Source: an uncultured Flavobacteriales bacterium
Lineage (GTDB): Bacteria; Bacteroidota; Bacteroidia; Flavobacteriales_E; Vicingaceae
Reading direction: 5' to 3'
Assembly: GCA_905479915.1 (NCBI GenBank)
Contig: CAJQOH010000035.1
Location: forward strand, 24,741 to 88,740
DNA length: 64,000 nt
Shown one piece after another: positions 1 to 10,646 of the stretch. Below the pieces are notes generated by a model. The model did not search any database. It was given only the letters and a program-made list of their open reading frames with translations, and was not told the origin of the DNA. Positions within the stretch are counted from its first letter, which is position 1, and every line of letters begins with the position of its first letter. The position numbers and the translations under genes were made by a program.

Positions 1-516
1 AAGATTGGCTGTGAACAAATACTAAGTTATGAGAGAAGTAATCGATTACCAGATGCAATAGAGGAAGGGAAATCTATATATAGCCCACTCAGATGGTGTC
101 ATGGAGAACTTGGTATAGTTTCCGCTCTAGCTTTTGCTGCAAAAATATTAGACGATAATGATATTAACAAAAAAGCCTTCAAGGTCGCAAATGAAATTGC
201 TCTATATAGATTAGATACTAATCAGAAGTTAAACTCCGCTACCATTTGCCACGGAACATTAGGTATTGCTCATATTTTTCAAAAATGGCACAATAATTAC
301 TGGAAATCAGAAGAAATTAAACAGGCATCAAACTATTGGTACATAAAAAGTAATGAAATTATGAATTCCAAAACGAAATATAATTTTTTAAATAATGAAG
401 GCATTTATAGAGAACAACAGGGTATTTTATATGGGATAGAAGGTATAGGATTAGCATTAATTTCTGCATTAGATAGCAACGTTAAAGAGTGGGAATCTTC
501 AATATTATTATATTAA
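1..516 (+). CDS. LanC-like lanthipeptide cyclase, C-terminal part (5' end outside window)
   Basis: Frame 1 is open from the window edge to the TAA at 514-516 and gives 171 C-terminal residues. A Trp-Cys-His-Gly-Glu motif (Cys33 of the visible part) and a Cys-His-Gly motif (Cys83-His84) are the three zinc ligands expected of LanC-type cyclases, which add cysteine thiols to dehydrated Ser/Thr to close lanthionine rings. Gly-rich turns around them (LGI, EGIG) fit the alpha/alpha-toroid repeats of this family. The gene ends 5 bases before the next start, so it probably shares a transcript with the peptidase, dehydratase and exporter genes that follow. The N-terminus and any precursor peptide gene are not in the window. 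The lanthipeptide role is inferred from the ligands plus the adjacent LanB. Confidence 0.85.
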   Translation, partial: KIGCEQILSYERSNRLPDAIEEGKSIYSPLRWCHGELGIVSALAFAAKILDDNDINKKAFKVANEIALYRLDTNQKLNSATICHGTLGIAHIFQKWHNNYWKSEEIKQASNYWYIKSNEIMNSKTKYNFLNNEGIYREQQGILYGIEGIGLALISALDSNVKEWESSILLY

Positions 517-521
517 TAAAA

Positions 522-3500
522 ATGAGATTCTTAATAACATTAATTTTAATACTGATAAATATATCAGTTATTTTTTCTCAGATAACAGGTAAAGTACAGA
601 ACCTTAAGGGGGAAGACTTACCTTACGCCTCCATCTTTTTAAAAAAATCTGGTATAGGAACTACTTCTAATGAGACTGGGGAATATCAATTAAAATTTCC
701 TAAACAATTTAATTTTCCTTTTATAGATACATTAATTACCTCCTATATTGGCTACAAAGATTATAAAAAACCTATTTATATAAAGAAAGGGACAAGGATT
801 ATTAACATAACATTGTCAGGTGTTGTTAATGAACTAAACGAGTTTGTGGTTAAAGGACTAACTTATTATCCTCCAGAAAAATTGATTAAACTAGCGATTA
901 AGAATACAAAAAAGAACTATAATAATGATTACTCTTTATCCAAAGGATTTTATAGAGAGTTGGTAAAAGAAAAAGATCAATGGATAGTATTAAATGAGGC
1001 AGTTATTCAATTAAAATATGCTCCTTACCCTCAGAAAGGTTTTTTGTCAAAAGCATTTAGAGCTTATTATAATTATGATAATCTTCCGTATAATATGGGG
1101 TTTTCTTCCTTATTTCGACATATGCACCGCTTTCCTAGTTTTATACCTATTAATAAAGATCAAATAAATATGGTTAATTCTCGATTCTCCTTTAATTTTA
1201 GTAAATATGGGAAGGAAGTTTCTCCTGTAGGGGGAGCTGGAGACCTCGTTGCTTTAGACAAAATAAAGTATAGGTATGATTTCTTTGATCCTAAATTAAT
1301 TGAACAATACAATTATAAATTAGTTAATGAAGAATATTTTAATGGTGAAAAATGTTATGTAATTGATTTTTATCCAAAAAAAAACTATCAGAGAAGGATA
1401 TTTCAACCAATTAATAAAAAAATGAAATACCCTATTTATTTAGGCAGAATTCTCATTGCAGAGAAGACATTTGCAGTTGTTAAATTTCAATATCAGTATG
1501 CGCATCATGTAGATTTTAGCATTTACAGGGGTGGGTATGGAATTCCTAATTTTTTAAAAGTAAGTGTTAGTTATAAAAAAAGTAATAATCAATGGATGCT
1601 TAATGAAGTAAAAACTGAACAGCGAAAAGAAGAAAAAATCGGAAAGTTAAAGACAACATATACCTGTTTAAGAAGTTTGAAACTGGATGAACCTAAAAAA
1701 AAGAAAGTTATTTTTACTAGAGATAGTATAGCTTTTATTACTAAGTCAATTAAGAGCCGTAACTTCTACAATAAATATGATAAGCTTTTTTGGAATACTT
1801 ATGAAGATTCATTTGCTTACCCTAAATTAACAAAAGAAGTTATAAAGGATTTGGAATCAACCACTCCTTTAGAAAAGCAGTTTTTAAGTTTAAATATACC
1901 TATTGATTCTATAGTACACCCTATAGCTCAAGAAATATACTGTCAATATGAATATCATTCAGATACCATACAAGATAATTATAATTGGTTAAGACAAAAG
2001 AGTAATGAAGGTGTCATGAATTATTTAAAAAAAGAAAACACTTATTATAATGACGTGGTATTTAAACTAAATGATAGTATTAAAGGATTTTATTTTCGAT
2101 ATAATAGAACGTTTAAGTTACTTGAAGAAAACCATAAAATTACAAAACCAAACTATTTTATTGTAAACAATTTAAAATATAGGTATAAGCAAGCAAAAAA
2201 TGGAAATATTGGTTTATATAAATTTGTGAATGATACTGTAGACGAATTAATATTTGATAAAACGAAAGCAGGAGAAGGAAAAGTTAATTTTTGGATAGAG
2301 AGTATTCAACTTAATAATAAAGGACAGTTAGCCTTCACCTATACTGAAAAAGGAGACATTACTAAAACATTGATAATTAGAAATTTTGGATTAGAAAATT
2401 CAATACACGAAATCCAAGATGTATATCGATTTTTATGGTTAAACGATTCAACTATTTTATACACTAAAACCGATGCTACAAAAAGAAGTTATCAATTAAG
2501 AGTTTCGTGTTTAAATACAAAAACAGATAGTTTAATTTACGAAGAAAAAGACAAAACATTTGATATTTCCATAAAAAAATCAACTTCTGGGGATTATATT
2601 TTTGTTTTTGCGGAAAGTATGAATGAACGAGAATATTATTACATTGATTATAATAAAAATAATATAATATTAAATACCATTACAAAACGATTAAGCAGTC
2701 ATAACTATACAATAGACCATAAATCGGGCAGTTTATTCTATGCAATATCCAATAAAACAAAAGAAAAATATGAAATAGTTCAATTCCCTATAGACAACCC
2801 CATATTAAATAATTGGAAAACAATTTATACAACACCTAACCCCATTGAAGACTTTTATATTACAAAAGATTATATTGCTGTACAAGAATACAATAAAAAC
2901 ACCTTAGAACTTAAATATATTAATAAGGTTACTAAAAAAGCAAACCCTATTGCATTTGAAGACAAAATATTTTCCTTTTATTTCAATAAGAGAAATTTAG
3001 ACACATCAAATATTATCCAAATAGATTATGATTCACCAAAAACAGCTTATATCACTTATGATATTGATTTAGAAACCGAAAATAAAAAAATTGTAGAGCA
3101 AGAGGTTTTCACTTTTGATAAAAAAACTTATAAAGTAGAATCAATTTCTTCACCATCAAGTGATAGTATTCAAATCCCTATTACCCTTTTTTATGATGAA
3201 GATGTTATAAATGATTCTATTGTAGGAATTATTTTAAAATCTTATGGAGCATACGGGGCTAAATATTATCCCGAATTTAGTGCTGAAGATAAAGTATATG
3301 TTGACAAAGGATTTATAATCGCTTATGCTCATGTAAGAGGAGGTGGAGAATTAGGGGAGACTTGGTATAAAGCAGGAAAATTGTTAAATAAGATTAACAC
3401 GTTTGAAGATTATGTCTCATGTGCCAAATTCTTAACCAAAAAATATAACATTGATTCCCAACAACTAACAGGTTATGGATTAAGTGCAGGAGGACTAATA

Positions 3501-3935
3501 ATGGGATATGTTGCAAATAATTATCCTGAGCTATTTGGCACATTAATCTTCGACAGACCATATTTAGATGTTATAAATACCATGATGGATAGTTCTCTTG
3601 CGTTAACAACAGTAGAATACGATGAATGGGGAAATCCTAATGATGCAACCTATTATCGATATATTAAATCCTATTCTCCCTATCAAAATATAAAAAAACA
3701 GAATTATCCAAATATGTTGTTTTTAGCTGCTTATAATGATGAACAAACACCCTATTGGCAGATAGCTAAGAGCGTTTCAAAATACCGAGCTAACAATACT
3801 TCCAATTCTATCATATTATTAAATACTGATTTAACTGCTGGACATAGAGGATCAACAAGTTTTAATAAGAATACTAACAAACTAGCAGACAAATATGCTT
3901 TCATACTTTATACACTTAAAAAAAATAAAAGGTAA
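522..3935 (+). CDS. Secreted S9-family prolyl-oligopeptidase-type peptidase with N-terminal CarboxypepD_reg-like domain
   Basis: I take the ATG at 522 rather than a GTG at 489 because it gives a clean signal peptide (residues 1-20, hydrophobic, ending in FSQ). Residues about 20-105 look like a CarboxypepD_reg-like beta-sandwich common in Bacteroidota surface proteins. Residues about 110-450 resemble DUF5686-type sequence. From about 470 the S9A N-terminal and propeller pattern starts, and the C-terminal alpha/beta-hydrolase domain carries Ser988 (GLSAGG), Asp1073 (NDEQTP) and His1108 (GHRG) in the order of the POP catalytic triad. The protein is 1137 residues, much longer than a normal POP of about 700, so it is a multidomain fusion. 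Its place between LanC and LanB suggests leader-peptide removal, but the signal peptide puts that step in the periplasm after export. That role is inference. Confidence 0.8.
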   Translation: MRFLITLILILINISVIFSQITGKVQNLKGEDLPYASIFLKKSGIGTTSNETGEYQLKFPKQFNFPFIDTLITSYIGYKDYKKPIYIKKGTRIINITLSGVVNELNEFVVKGLTYYPPEKLIKLAIKNTKKNYNNDYSLSKGFYRELVKEKDQWIVLNEAVIQLKYAPYPQKGFLSKAFRAYYNYDNLPYNMGFSSLFRHMHRFPSFIPINKDQINMVNSRFSFNFSKYGKEVSPVGGAGDLVALDKIKYRYDFFDPKLIEQYNYKLVNEEYFNGEKCYVIDFYPKKNYQRRIFQPINKKMKYPIYLGRILIAEKTFAVVKFQYQYAHHVDFSIYRGGYGIPNFLKVSVSYKKSNNQWMLNEVKTEQRKEEKIGKLKTTYTCLRSLKLDEPKKKKVIFTRDSIAFITKSIKSRNFYNKYDKLFWNTYEDSFAYPKLTKEVIKDLESTTPLEKQFLSLNIPIDSIVHPIAQEIYCQYEYHSDTIQDNYNWLRQKSNEGVMNYLKKENTYYNDVVFKLNDSIKGFYFRYNRTFKLLEENHKITKPNYFIVNNLKYRYKQAKNGNIGLYKFVNDTVDELIFDKTKAGEGKVNFWIESIQLNNKGQLAFTYTEKGDITKTLIIRNFGLENSIHEIQDVYRFLWLNDSTILYTKTDATKRSYQLRVSCLNTKTDSLIYEEKDKTFDISIKKSTSGDYIFVFAESMNEREYYYIDYNKNNIILNTITKRLSSHNYTIDHKSGSLFYAISNKTKEKYEIVQFPIDNPILNNWKTIYTTPNPIEDFYITKDYIAVQEYNKNTLELKYINKVTKKANPIAFEDKIFSFYFNKRNLDTSNIIQIDYDSPKTAYITYDIDLETENKKIVEQEVFTFDKKTYKVESISSPSSDSIQIPITLFYDEDVINDSIVGIILKSYGAYGAKYYPEFSAEDKVYVDKGFIIAYAHVRGGGELGETWYKAGKLLNKINTFEDYVSCAKFLTKKYNIDSQQLTGYGLSAGGLIMGYVANNYPELFGTLIFDRPYLDVINTMMDSSLALTTVEYDEWGNPNDATYYRYIKSYSPYQNIKKQNYPNMLFLAAYNDEQTPYWQIAKSVSKYRANNTSNSIILLNTDLTAGHRGSTSFNKNTNKLADKYAFILYTLKKNKR

Positions 3936-3949
3936 CTGTTAATTTGGAT

Positions 3950-6900
3950 ATGTTTAATGAATCTAATATACAAAAGCAAGAGTTTATCTTAGGTAAAGGA
4001 ATTTGTCGATTACCATTATTCCCATTCAATAAAATAAAAAAAATAGATTCAAAAAATATCCGAGAGTTTGCACAAATCCCTATTATTCAGGAATCAATGC
4101 TGTTAGCAAGTCCCTCTCTTCATGAAGAGGTTAACAAGTGGTTAAATGGAGAAATTACAAACCCTAAAAGAATAATACATATTGAGCAAACACTTTACAA
4201 GTATATTTCCAGAACTTCAACCCGATGCACTCCTTTTGGTATTTTTAGTACCGTTAGCTATATAGAAACCTCCTGTAATGAAGAAATTGATTATGAAGTT
4301 CTTATCAAAAACAGTATCACTAAAAATACAAGATTAGATACTTATTATCTTCAACTATTAATTGACCACTTCCAGAATAAAAAGGAATGGAAACCTCATT
4401 TAAAATACGGCATCAATAACTCTATATATGAATTAGGAGATTATCTTCGATATTTTGAAGTTCAGAAAGGAAACAGAGATATTTATTTTGAACTTTCAAA
4501 AGTGTCAAGAACCCCATACTTAGAAACAGTATTATCATTTTGTTCATCTCCTCAAACTTTTATAGAAATTAAAAATTCTTGTTTTAAGAACGAATTTAGT
4601 GATGATGAAATAACATCATTTTTATATGAATTGATTGATGCAAGAATTTTACTAAGTGAATTAGAATTTACACTAACAAACACCAATCCTTTAGAAAAAT
4701 TAATAATTCTTCTTGAAAAAAGAGTAGAAAACATTCCCCTAGATGAAGGGTCAAAAAAACAAATTTCCATAGTCAAAGGAATATCTGAAATATTGAATAA
4801 CAGGACAAAATCAATTAATACAAAATATAACCAAATTGCTAACAGTTTTAAATTACTTGGAATAAACCTTACTGAAAAGAACCTTATCCATATTGATTCA
4901 TATAGATCAATAAAAATGCCTCTACACATCAATCAACCTTTGTTGGATGAATTAATAGAAAGTAAAGAGCTACTTTTGAAATTAACTCCTCCAAAAATTG
5001 ATATTTTCAAACAATTTAAAGCTGATTTTTATAGAAGGTATGGGGAAAGAACTATTCCATTACTTTATGCTCTTGATCCTGAAACAGGGATTGGATATAA
5101 TCAAAGGAATGAGCAAGGCGATTACTCATCATTGTTAGATAATCTTGAAATACCAACAGATAGACTCAACACCCAAAATCTTTCATTAACACATATTGAT
5201 ATTTTTTTAATGAATAAGATTCTTGAAAGCAAAAAAAAGGATAGTAAAGAAATCTATATCACTCAATCAGATCTTGATAACTACCCTATCTATAGCGATC
5301 AGCCAGACACAATGAGTGTATTATTTACATCCCTATATAAAAGGAATAAAATTTTATTACATGATTTCTCAGGATCAACGTCAATAAATCTTCTAAATCG
5401 ATTTTCTCACCTAGATAAAAAAGTTAATACCTTATGTTTACAAATAGCTAATTATGAGAGTAATTGTAATAGAGATTCTATTATAGCCGAAATAGTCCAT
5501 TTACCCGAATTAAAATCAGGTAATTTATTACTCAGTAATCCTTTAAGAGATTATGAAATACCATGCGTGACTACATCTGAAAAATCTATTGAGAAAACCA
5601 TTTTATTATCAGACATTCAGATTAGATTAGTTAATGGGAATAAAATAGAATTGATTTCTACAAAACATAAGAAACCTATTCTCCCTAAATTATCTAATAC
5701 ATTAAATTATGATAGAAATTCTATAAATGTTTTTAGATTTTTATCAGATTTTCAATTTCAAGATAAAATACCATACATTTCCTTTAGTTGGAATAATATT
5801 AGTAATCTTTTTGATTTCTTTCCACGAGTTAATTATAAAAATATTATTCTTTCTCCTGCTTACTGGGTTGTTAATAAAATAGAATTAATAGGCAACAAAT
5901 CTTCAAATAATTTTGACAATAACTTAGTTAATTGGAAAAATACACGAAAGATACCAGATACATTTTATTTATCAATCGATATAAATAATGATAACAAATT
6001 GTATATTGATATAACTAACGATATAGGAAAAGAAGCCTTCAGAAAAGAATTAATAAAATCTGAGAAAGTTATACTTTCAGAAATATTGATAAATAATGAC
6101 TCCCCTTTTACTGATAAATCAAAAAATTGCTTTAATAATGAAATTACTTTACCAGTAATAAGAAAGCCAAGAGAAATAAATAAACTTTCGAAGAGCGACA
6201 ATTCTGCTATTGAATATAAAGAAGAAATTCAGAGTGTTTTTTATCCTGGTTCAGAATGGCTAAGTTGCAAAATATATTTAGGACATAAAACAGCAGATGA
6301 ATTATTAGGTAATGAAATCCCTAATTTGGTATCTATACTAATACAAAAAAAAATTATTTCTAAATGGTTTTTTCTACGTTATTTTGATGAGGACTTTCAT
6401 CTACGTTTACGTTTCCGTATATCTAAACCTGAATATTTTTCAATAGTCTTAAGAGAGTTTAATATGGTGTTAAAACATTATACTGAAAACAATATTATCC
6501 ATAACATAGTTGTTGATACTTATAAAAGAGAGGTAGAACGATACTATTCTAAATGTATTGTATTCTGTGAAAATTTATTTTGTCATGATAGTTTTAATGT
6601 TACTAATTTTTTAACTCATAATTTTGATGAAGATCAAAGGTGGCTTTTTGGAGTCTTAAGTATCAACGAATACTTAAACAATTTTCGTTTTTCATTAAGT
6701 GATAAGGTGAAAATATTAGAGCTTATTTCAAGTCAATTTTTTTTAGAATTTAGAGGCGACAAAAAGTTGAAAGTTGAATTAGATAAAAAATATAGAAAGT
6801 ACAGAGAAAAGTTGCAGAACTATCTAAAGGAAAAAGAAATCTCTGAAAAAGATATTAATTTAATGCAATTAGTAAAGCAGGGAGCTGAAAATAATAAAGA

Positions 6901-7102
6901 ACAGATTAAAGATATTTTGGAATATATGGATAAAAACAAATCAAAAAATGATTTAGTTGATATTTCCCTTAGTATTGTGCATATGTTCTTAAATAGATTG
7001 TTAATTTCCAACCATAGAAAACATGAAATGGTAATATATTATTTAATGTGGAAACATTACAAATCAGAATATGCAATGCAATTAAAATCCATAAAGAAGT
7101 AA
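3950..7102 (+). CDS. Class I lantibiotic dehydratase (LanB) with C-terminal SpaB-C elimination domain
   Basis: A 1050-residue protein, a normal size for a full-length LanB. The N-terminal three quarters has the lantibiotic dehydratase pattern, including a YISRTSTRCTPFG motif near residue 85, and would glutamylate Ser/Thr of the precursor using Glu-tRNA. From about residue 765 (a GSEWLSCKIY motif followed by FFLRYFDED and LRLRFR) it matches the thiopeptide-type/SpaB-C domain that eliminates glutamate to leave dehydroamino acids. I place the start at the ATG at 3950; an in-frame TTG lies 6 bases upstream. Only 14 bases separate it from the peptidase gene, and 47 separate it from the exporter. 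Product identity and substrate cannot be read from the window. Confidence 0.9.
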   Translation: MFNESNIQKQEFILGKGICRLPLFPFNKIKKIDSKNIREFAQIPIIQESMLLASPSLHEEVNKWLNGEITNPKRIIHIEQTLYKYISRTSTRCTPFGIFSTVSYIETSCNEEIDYEVLIKNSITKNTRLDTYYLQLLIDHFQNKKEWKPHLKYGINNSIYELGDYLRYFEVQKGNRDIYFELSKVSRTPYLETVLSFCSSPQTFIEIKNSCFKNEFSDDEITSFLYELIDARILLSELEFTLTNTNPLEKLIILLEKRVENIPLDEGSKKQISIVKGISEILNNRTKSINTKYNQIANSFKLLGINLTEKNLIHIDSYRSIKMPLHINQPLLDELIESKELLLKLTPPKIDIFKQFKADFYRRYGERTIPLLYALDPETGIGYNQRNEQGDYSSLLDNLEIPTDRLNTQNLSLTHIDIFLMNKILESKKKDSKEIYITQSDLDNYPIYSDQPDTMSVLFTSLYKRNKILLHDFSGSTSINLLNRFSHLDKKVNTLCLQIANYESNCNRDSIIAEIVHLPELKSGNLLLSNPLRDYEIPCVTTSEKSIEKTILLSDIQIRLVNGNKIELISTKHKKPILPKLSNTLNYDRNSINVFRFLSDFQFQDKIPYISFSWNNISNLFDFFPRVNYKNIILSPAYWVVNKIELIGNKSSNNFDNNLVNWKNTRKIPDTFYLSIDINNDNKLYIDITNDIGKEAFRKELIKSEKVILSEILINNDSPFTDKSKNCFNNEITLPVIRKPREINKLSKSDNSAIEYKEEIQSVFYPGSEWLSCKIYLGHKTADELLGNEIPNLVSILIQKKIISKWFFLRYFDEDFHLRLRFRISKPEYFSIVLREFNMVLKHYTENNIIHNIVVDTYKREVERYYSKCIVFCENLFCHDSFNVTNFLTHNFDEDQRWLFGVLSINEYLNNFRFSLSDKVKILELISSQFFLEFRGDKKLKVELDKKYRKYREKLQNYLKEKEISEKDINLMQLVKQGAENNKEQIKDILEYMDKNKSKNDLVDISLSIVHMFLNRLLISNHRKHEMVIYYLMWKHYKSEYAMQLKSIKK

Positions 7103-7149
7103 GTCTCTTTTTTGACTATAAATATGTTTAAAATACAAGATTGATTACG

Positions 7150-9351
7150 ATGAAATTTCCTTTTTATAAGCAACCTGATGAAATGGACTGTGGAGCAACC
7201 TGCTTACGCATCATCTCGAAGCATTATAAACGTAATATTTCTTTAACCAAACTTCGTGATTTATCAGAAACTACACGAGAAGGAGCTTCATTGAAAAATA
7301 TTGCTACTGCTGCTGAGAAAATTGGTTTTAGAACTTTAGGTGCTAAATTGTCATTCAAAAAATTAGAAAAAGAGGTTCCTTTACCTTGTATTGTTTTTTG
7401 GGAACAGAAACATTTTGTAGTTGTTTATAAAATTAAAAAAAGTAAAGTATTTGTTTCTGATCCTGCATATGGGTTGATAGAATATACCAAACAAGCCTTT
7501 ATAAAAAGTTGGATAGGGAATAATACAAGTGAATATGTTGAGGAAGGTATAACTTTGTTACTAGAACCAACCCCTAAGTTTAATCAAACAGAAGCAGACG
7601 ATAACACAGAGGCTCAACAAGGATTTTCATTTTTGTTTCAATACTTATTCCGATATAAGAAATTTTTAGTCCAATTAGTTATTGGTTTATTAGCAGGAAG
7701 TTTGTTGCAATTAATCTTTCCTTTCTTAACTCAAAGTGTAGTTGATATTGGAATACAAAATCGAGACATCAACTTCATTTACCTTATTCTATTAGCACAA
7801 CTCTTTTTATTCATTGGCAGAATAAGTGTTGAAATAATTAGAAGTTGGATCTTACTTCATCTAAGTACACGAATTAACATCTCCTTAATTTCGGATTTCT
7901 TCATCAAACTAATGAACCTTCCTATTGCCTTCTTTGATAGTAAAATGACAGGAGATATTATGCAACGGATAAGTGACCACCAACGTATAGAGAACCTCTT
8001 AACTTCAACCAGTTTAAGTGTTTTATTTTCTTTATTTAACTTAATCATTTTTGGAGCAGTCCTCGCTTGGTATAGTGTTCAAATCTTTATTATTTTCTTA
8101 GTTGGAAGTATTATTTATCTCATTTGGGTAATGTTATTTTTGAAAAAACGAAAAGACATAGATTATAGACGATTTTCTATAATGGGTGATGAGCAAAGTA
8201 AGGTTATGGAACTCATTAATGGAATGCAAGAAATTAAACTTTTTAATGCTGAAAAACAAAAACGCTGGAATTGGGAATACGTACAAGCAAAATTATTTAA
8301 ACTAGAAGTTAAGAATTTACGATTAGAGCAAACACAAGTAATAGGTTCTAACTTTATTAATGAACTTAAGAATATACTCATTGCTATTTTCTCTGCAAAA
8401 TTAGTTATAGATGGAGAAATCACTTTAGGGATGATGTTATCTATTTCTTACATTATTGGTCAACTTAATAACCCAATTCTGCAATTGATAAATTTCATTC
8501 ATTCAGTACAAGATGCTAAAATAGCATTAGAACGATTGTCAGAAATACATAACAGAGAAGATGAAGAAAGCATCGATGAACAAAAAACACAAGATGTTTC
8601 TATAAATAAAGATTTATCGATTAGAAACCTTCATTTTAGATACAAGGGAAATCAAGAAGAAGTATTGAAAAATATCAATTTAACCATACCAGCGAATAAA
8701 ACAACAGCAATTGTTGGTGCAAGTGGAAGCGGTAAAACTACTTTAATGAAAATGCTTCTAAAGTTTTATGAACCTCATAAAGGAGAAATAAATTTAGGAA
8801 ACGATCATTTGTCTAATATCTCTCATTCAGCTTGGCGAGAGCAATGCGGGGTGGTTATGCAAGATGGCTATATTTTTAATGACACCATTGCTAATAATAT
8901 TGCTATTGGTCAAGATATAATTGATAAAGAACGATTAAAAAAAGCAGTTGAAATAGCTAATATCAAAGATTACATAGATGCTTTACCACTTAGCTATAAT
9001 ACCAAAATAGGAATGGAAGGCGTTGGCATGAGTGGAGGACAACAACAACGTCTATTTATAGCAAGAGCAGTCTATAAAAATCCAAACTTTATTTTCTTTG
9101 ATGAAGCAACAAGTTCGCTAGATGCGAATAATGAAAAAATGATAATGGATAACTTGAATCAGTTTTTCAAAGAACGAACAGCAGTTGTAATTGCTCATCG
9201 ATTAAGTACCGTTAAAAACGCAGACCAAATAGTAGTATTAGATAAAGGAAAGATAATAGAAAAAGGTACACACACTGAGTTAATAAAACAAAAAGGGAAT
9301 TATTATAACTTAGTAAAGAATCAATTAGAATTAGAAAAGTTAAACGGATAG
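7150..9351 (+). CDS. Peptidase-containing ABC transporter (C39 peptidase + TM + ATPase), bacteriocin exporter
   Basis: Domains in order: C39 peptidase (residues 1-125) with Gln8, Cys14 (DCGATC), His88 (KHFVVV) and Asp104 as oxyanion and catalytic residues; six-helix ABC membrane domain (about 160-470); nucleotide-binding domain with Walker A GASGSGKTT (about 522), ABC signature SGGQQQR (about 628) and Walker B IFFDEATSSLD. At 733 residues it is standard for this type, which cleaves double-glycine leaders while exporting peptides across the inner membrane. I use the ATG at 7150 because the upstream TTG at 7141 would extend the peptidase domain for no reason. It forms a tripartite export set with the downstream HlyD and TolC genes. 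Confidence 0.93.
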   Translation: MKFPFYKQPDEMDCGATCLRIISKHYKRNISLTKLRDLSETTREGASLKNIATAAEKIGFRTLGAKLSFKKLEKEVPLPCIVFWEQKHFVVVYKIKKSKVFVSDPAYGLIEYTKQAFIKSWIGNNTSEYVEEGITLLLEPTPKFNQTEADDNTEAQQGFSFLFQYLFRYKKFLVQLVIGLLAGSLLQLIFPFLTQSVVDIGIQNRDINFIYLILLAQLFLFIGRISVEIIRSWILLHLSTRINISLISDFFIKLMNLPIAFFDSKMTGDIMQRISDHQRIENLLTSTSLSVLFSLFNLIIFGAVLAWYSVQIFIIFLVGSIIYLIWVMLFLKKRKDIDYRRFSIMGDEQSKVMELINGMQEIKLFNAEKQKRWNWEYVQAKLFKLEVKNLRLEQTQVIGSNFINELKNILIAIFSAKLVIDGEITLGMMLSISYIIGQLNNPILQLINFIHSVQDAKIALERLSEIHNREDEESIDEQKTQDVSINKDLSIRNLHFRYKGNQEEVLKNINLTIPANKTTAIVGASGSGKTTLMKMLLKFYEPHKGEINLGNDHLSNISHSAWREQCGVVMQDGYIFNDTIANNIAIGQDIIDKERLKKAVEIANIKDYIDALPLSYNTKIGMEGVGMSGGQQQRLFIARAVYKNPNFIFFDEATSSLDANNEKMIMDNLNQFFKERTAVVIAHRLSTVKNADQIVVLDKGKIIEKGTHTELIKQKGNYYNLVKNQLELEKLNG

Positions 9352-9354
9352 TAA

Positions 9355-10635
9355 GTGCCAGAAAACAAAGAAATAGAAATACGTTCAGACGAAGTACAAG
9401 AAATACTTTCCCATGTGCCAACATGGATGATTCGTTGGGGGATTACTTTGATTTTCGGATTAATTATAATGTTGGTATTTATCTCATGGTTTATCAAGTA
9501 TCCTGACGTTATACAAGGACAAGTAATTTTAACTACAGAACAACCACCTGTAAAATTAGTGAGTAAGACAGCTGGCTATATTGAACAGCTTTATTTTAAA
9601 GACAATACTACCATTAAAAAAGGACAGACAATTGCTCAAATAACCAATCCAACCAAAAAGGAAGTTATTGATAACTTAAATCAGTTGCTACATAATTTTG
9701 AATTAAATAATATTGGCGAAATAATTCCTTTATTAGAAGATATAGGCACATTAGGAGAAATGCAATCGGAGTTTAATAATCTCTATAATAACCTAAAAGA
9801 ATACCATCAAGTTACCAAAAATAACTATTACAAAGAGTCATTAAAGAATATCAATTTACAAATAGAATACAATGATAGGTTAGCATGGATAACCAAAGGA
9901 GAGTTAGACCTTCTTAATCAAGAAATAAGTAACGCCAAAGAAAAATTTAAATCAGATAGTTTGTTATATCATAAACAAGTTATCTCAAAAAATGAGTTTT
10001 TCACTAATCAAAGTGAATACATTTCAAAAAAGCAACGAATAATTAATACAAAGAAAATCTATGTAAACAATAAGATTACTGTAGCTAATTATTTAAAGCA
10101 AAAAAATGACTTGAAACAAACCAATGAGAATAAAATTAGAAGCTTAGAAACCAACATAAAATCAGCTATTAATTCAATAAAGAGTTATACTGAAACTTGG
10201 CAACAGAATTATACCATAATTGCACCAACTGAGGGCAAGTTATCTTATTTAAGTTCGATAACAACGAACCAATATATTATACCACAAACTCCACTATTTG
10301 CCGTTACACCGAATAATCAAGCATACATTGGAAATGTTCAAATTCCTTCCCAAGGATATGGTAAGATAGCTAAAGGACAACAAGTAAGAATTAAACTGGA
10401 TAATTACCCTTATCAAGAATATGGTCAGTTAACTGGAGAGATAAAAAACATTTCACAAATAGCAGGGAAAGAAGGCTACTTTGTTCAATTAAGATTAACG
10501 GAAGGATTAACAAGTACTTATAAGAAAGAGCTGACGTATAAACCTGATATGATGGGAACTGCTGAAATTGTAACAGAAGATTTAAGGTTAATTGAACGTA
10601 TCTTTAATAAGTTTAGAAAGGTGTTAGATAAGTAA
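9355..10635 (+). CDS. HlyD-family membrane-fusion (periplasmic adaptor) protein
   Basis: A 426-residue protein starting with GTG, almost abutting the exporter stop. One membrane helix at about residues 28-50 is followed by a beta region (VKLVSKTAGYIEQLYF) typical of the biotinyl-lipoyl half-motif, a long coiled-coil hairpin (about 95-270), and the second lipoyl half plus beta-barrel (TIIAPTEGKLSYLSS, then IPSQGYGKIAKGQQVRIKL). This is the NHLM/HlyD bacteriocin-secretion adaptor architecture. It would link the C39 ABC exporter to the outer-membrane channel encoded downstream. An internal ATG at codon 23 would cut into the membrane helix and is unlikely. Confidence 0.9.
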   Translation: MPENKEIEIRSDEVQEILSHVPTWMIRWGITLIFGLIIMLVFISWFIKYPDVIQGQVILTTEQPPVKLVSKTAGYIEQLYFKDNTTIKKGQTIAQITNPTKKEVIDNLNQLLHNFELNNIGEIIPLLEDIGTLGEMQSEFNNLYNNLKEYHQVTKNNYYKESLKNINLQIEYNDRLAWITKGELDLLNQEISNAKEKFKSDSLLYHKQVISKNEFFTNQSEYISKKQRIINTKKIYVNNKITVANYLKQKNDLKQTNENKIRSLETNIKSAINSIKSYTETWQQNYTIIAPTEGKLSYLSSITTNQYIIPQTPLFAVTPNNQAYIGNVQIPSQGYGKIAKGQQVRIKLDNYPYQEYGQLTGEIKNISQIAGKEGYFVQLRLTEGLTSTYKKELTYKPDMMGTAEIVTEDLRLIERIFNKFRKVLDK

Positions 10636-10646
10636 AGATTACTGTT

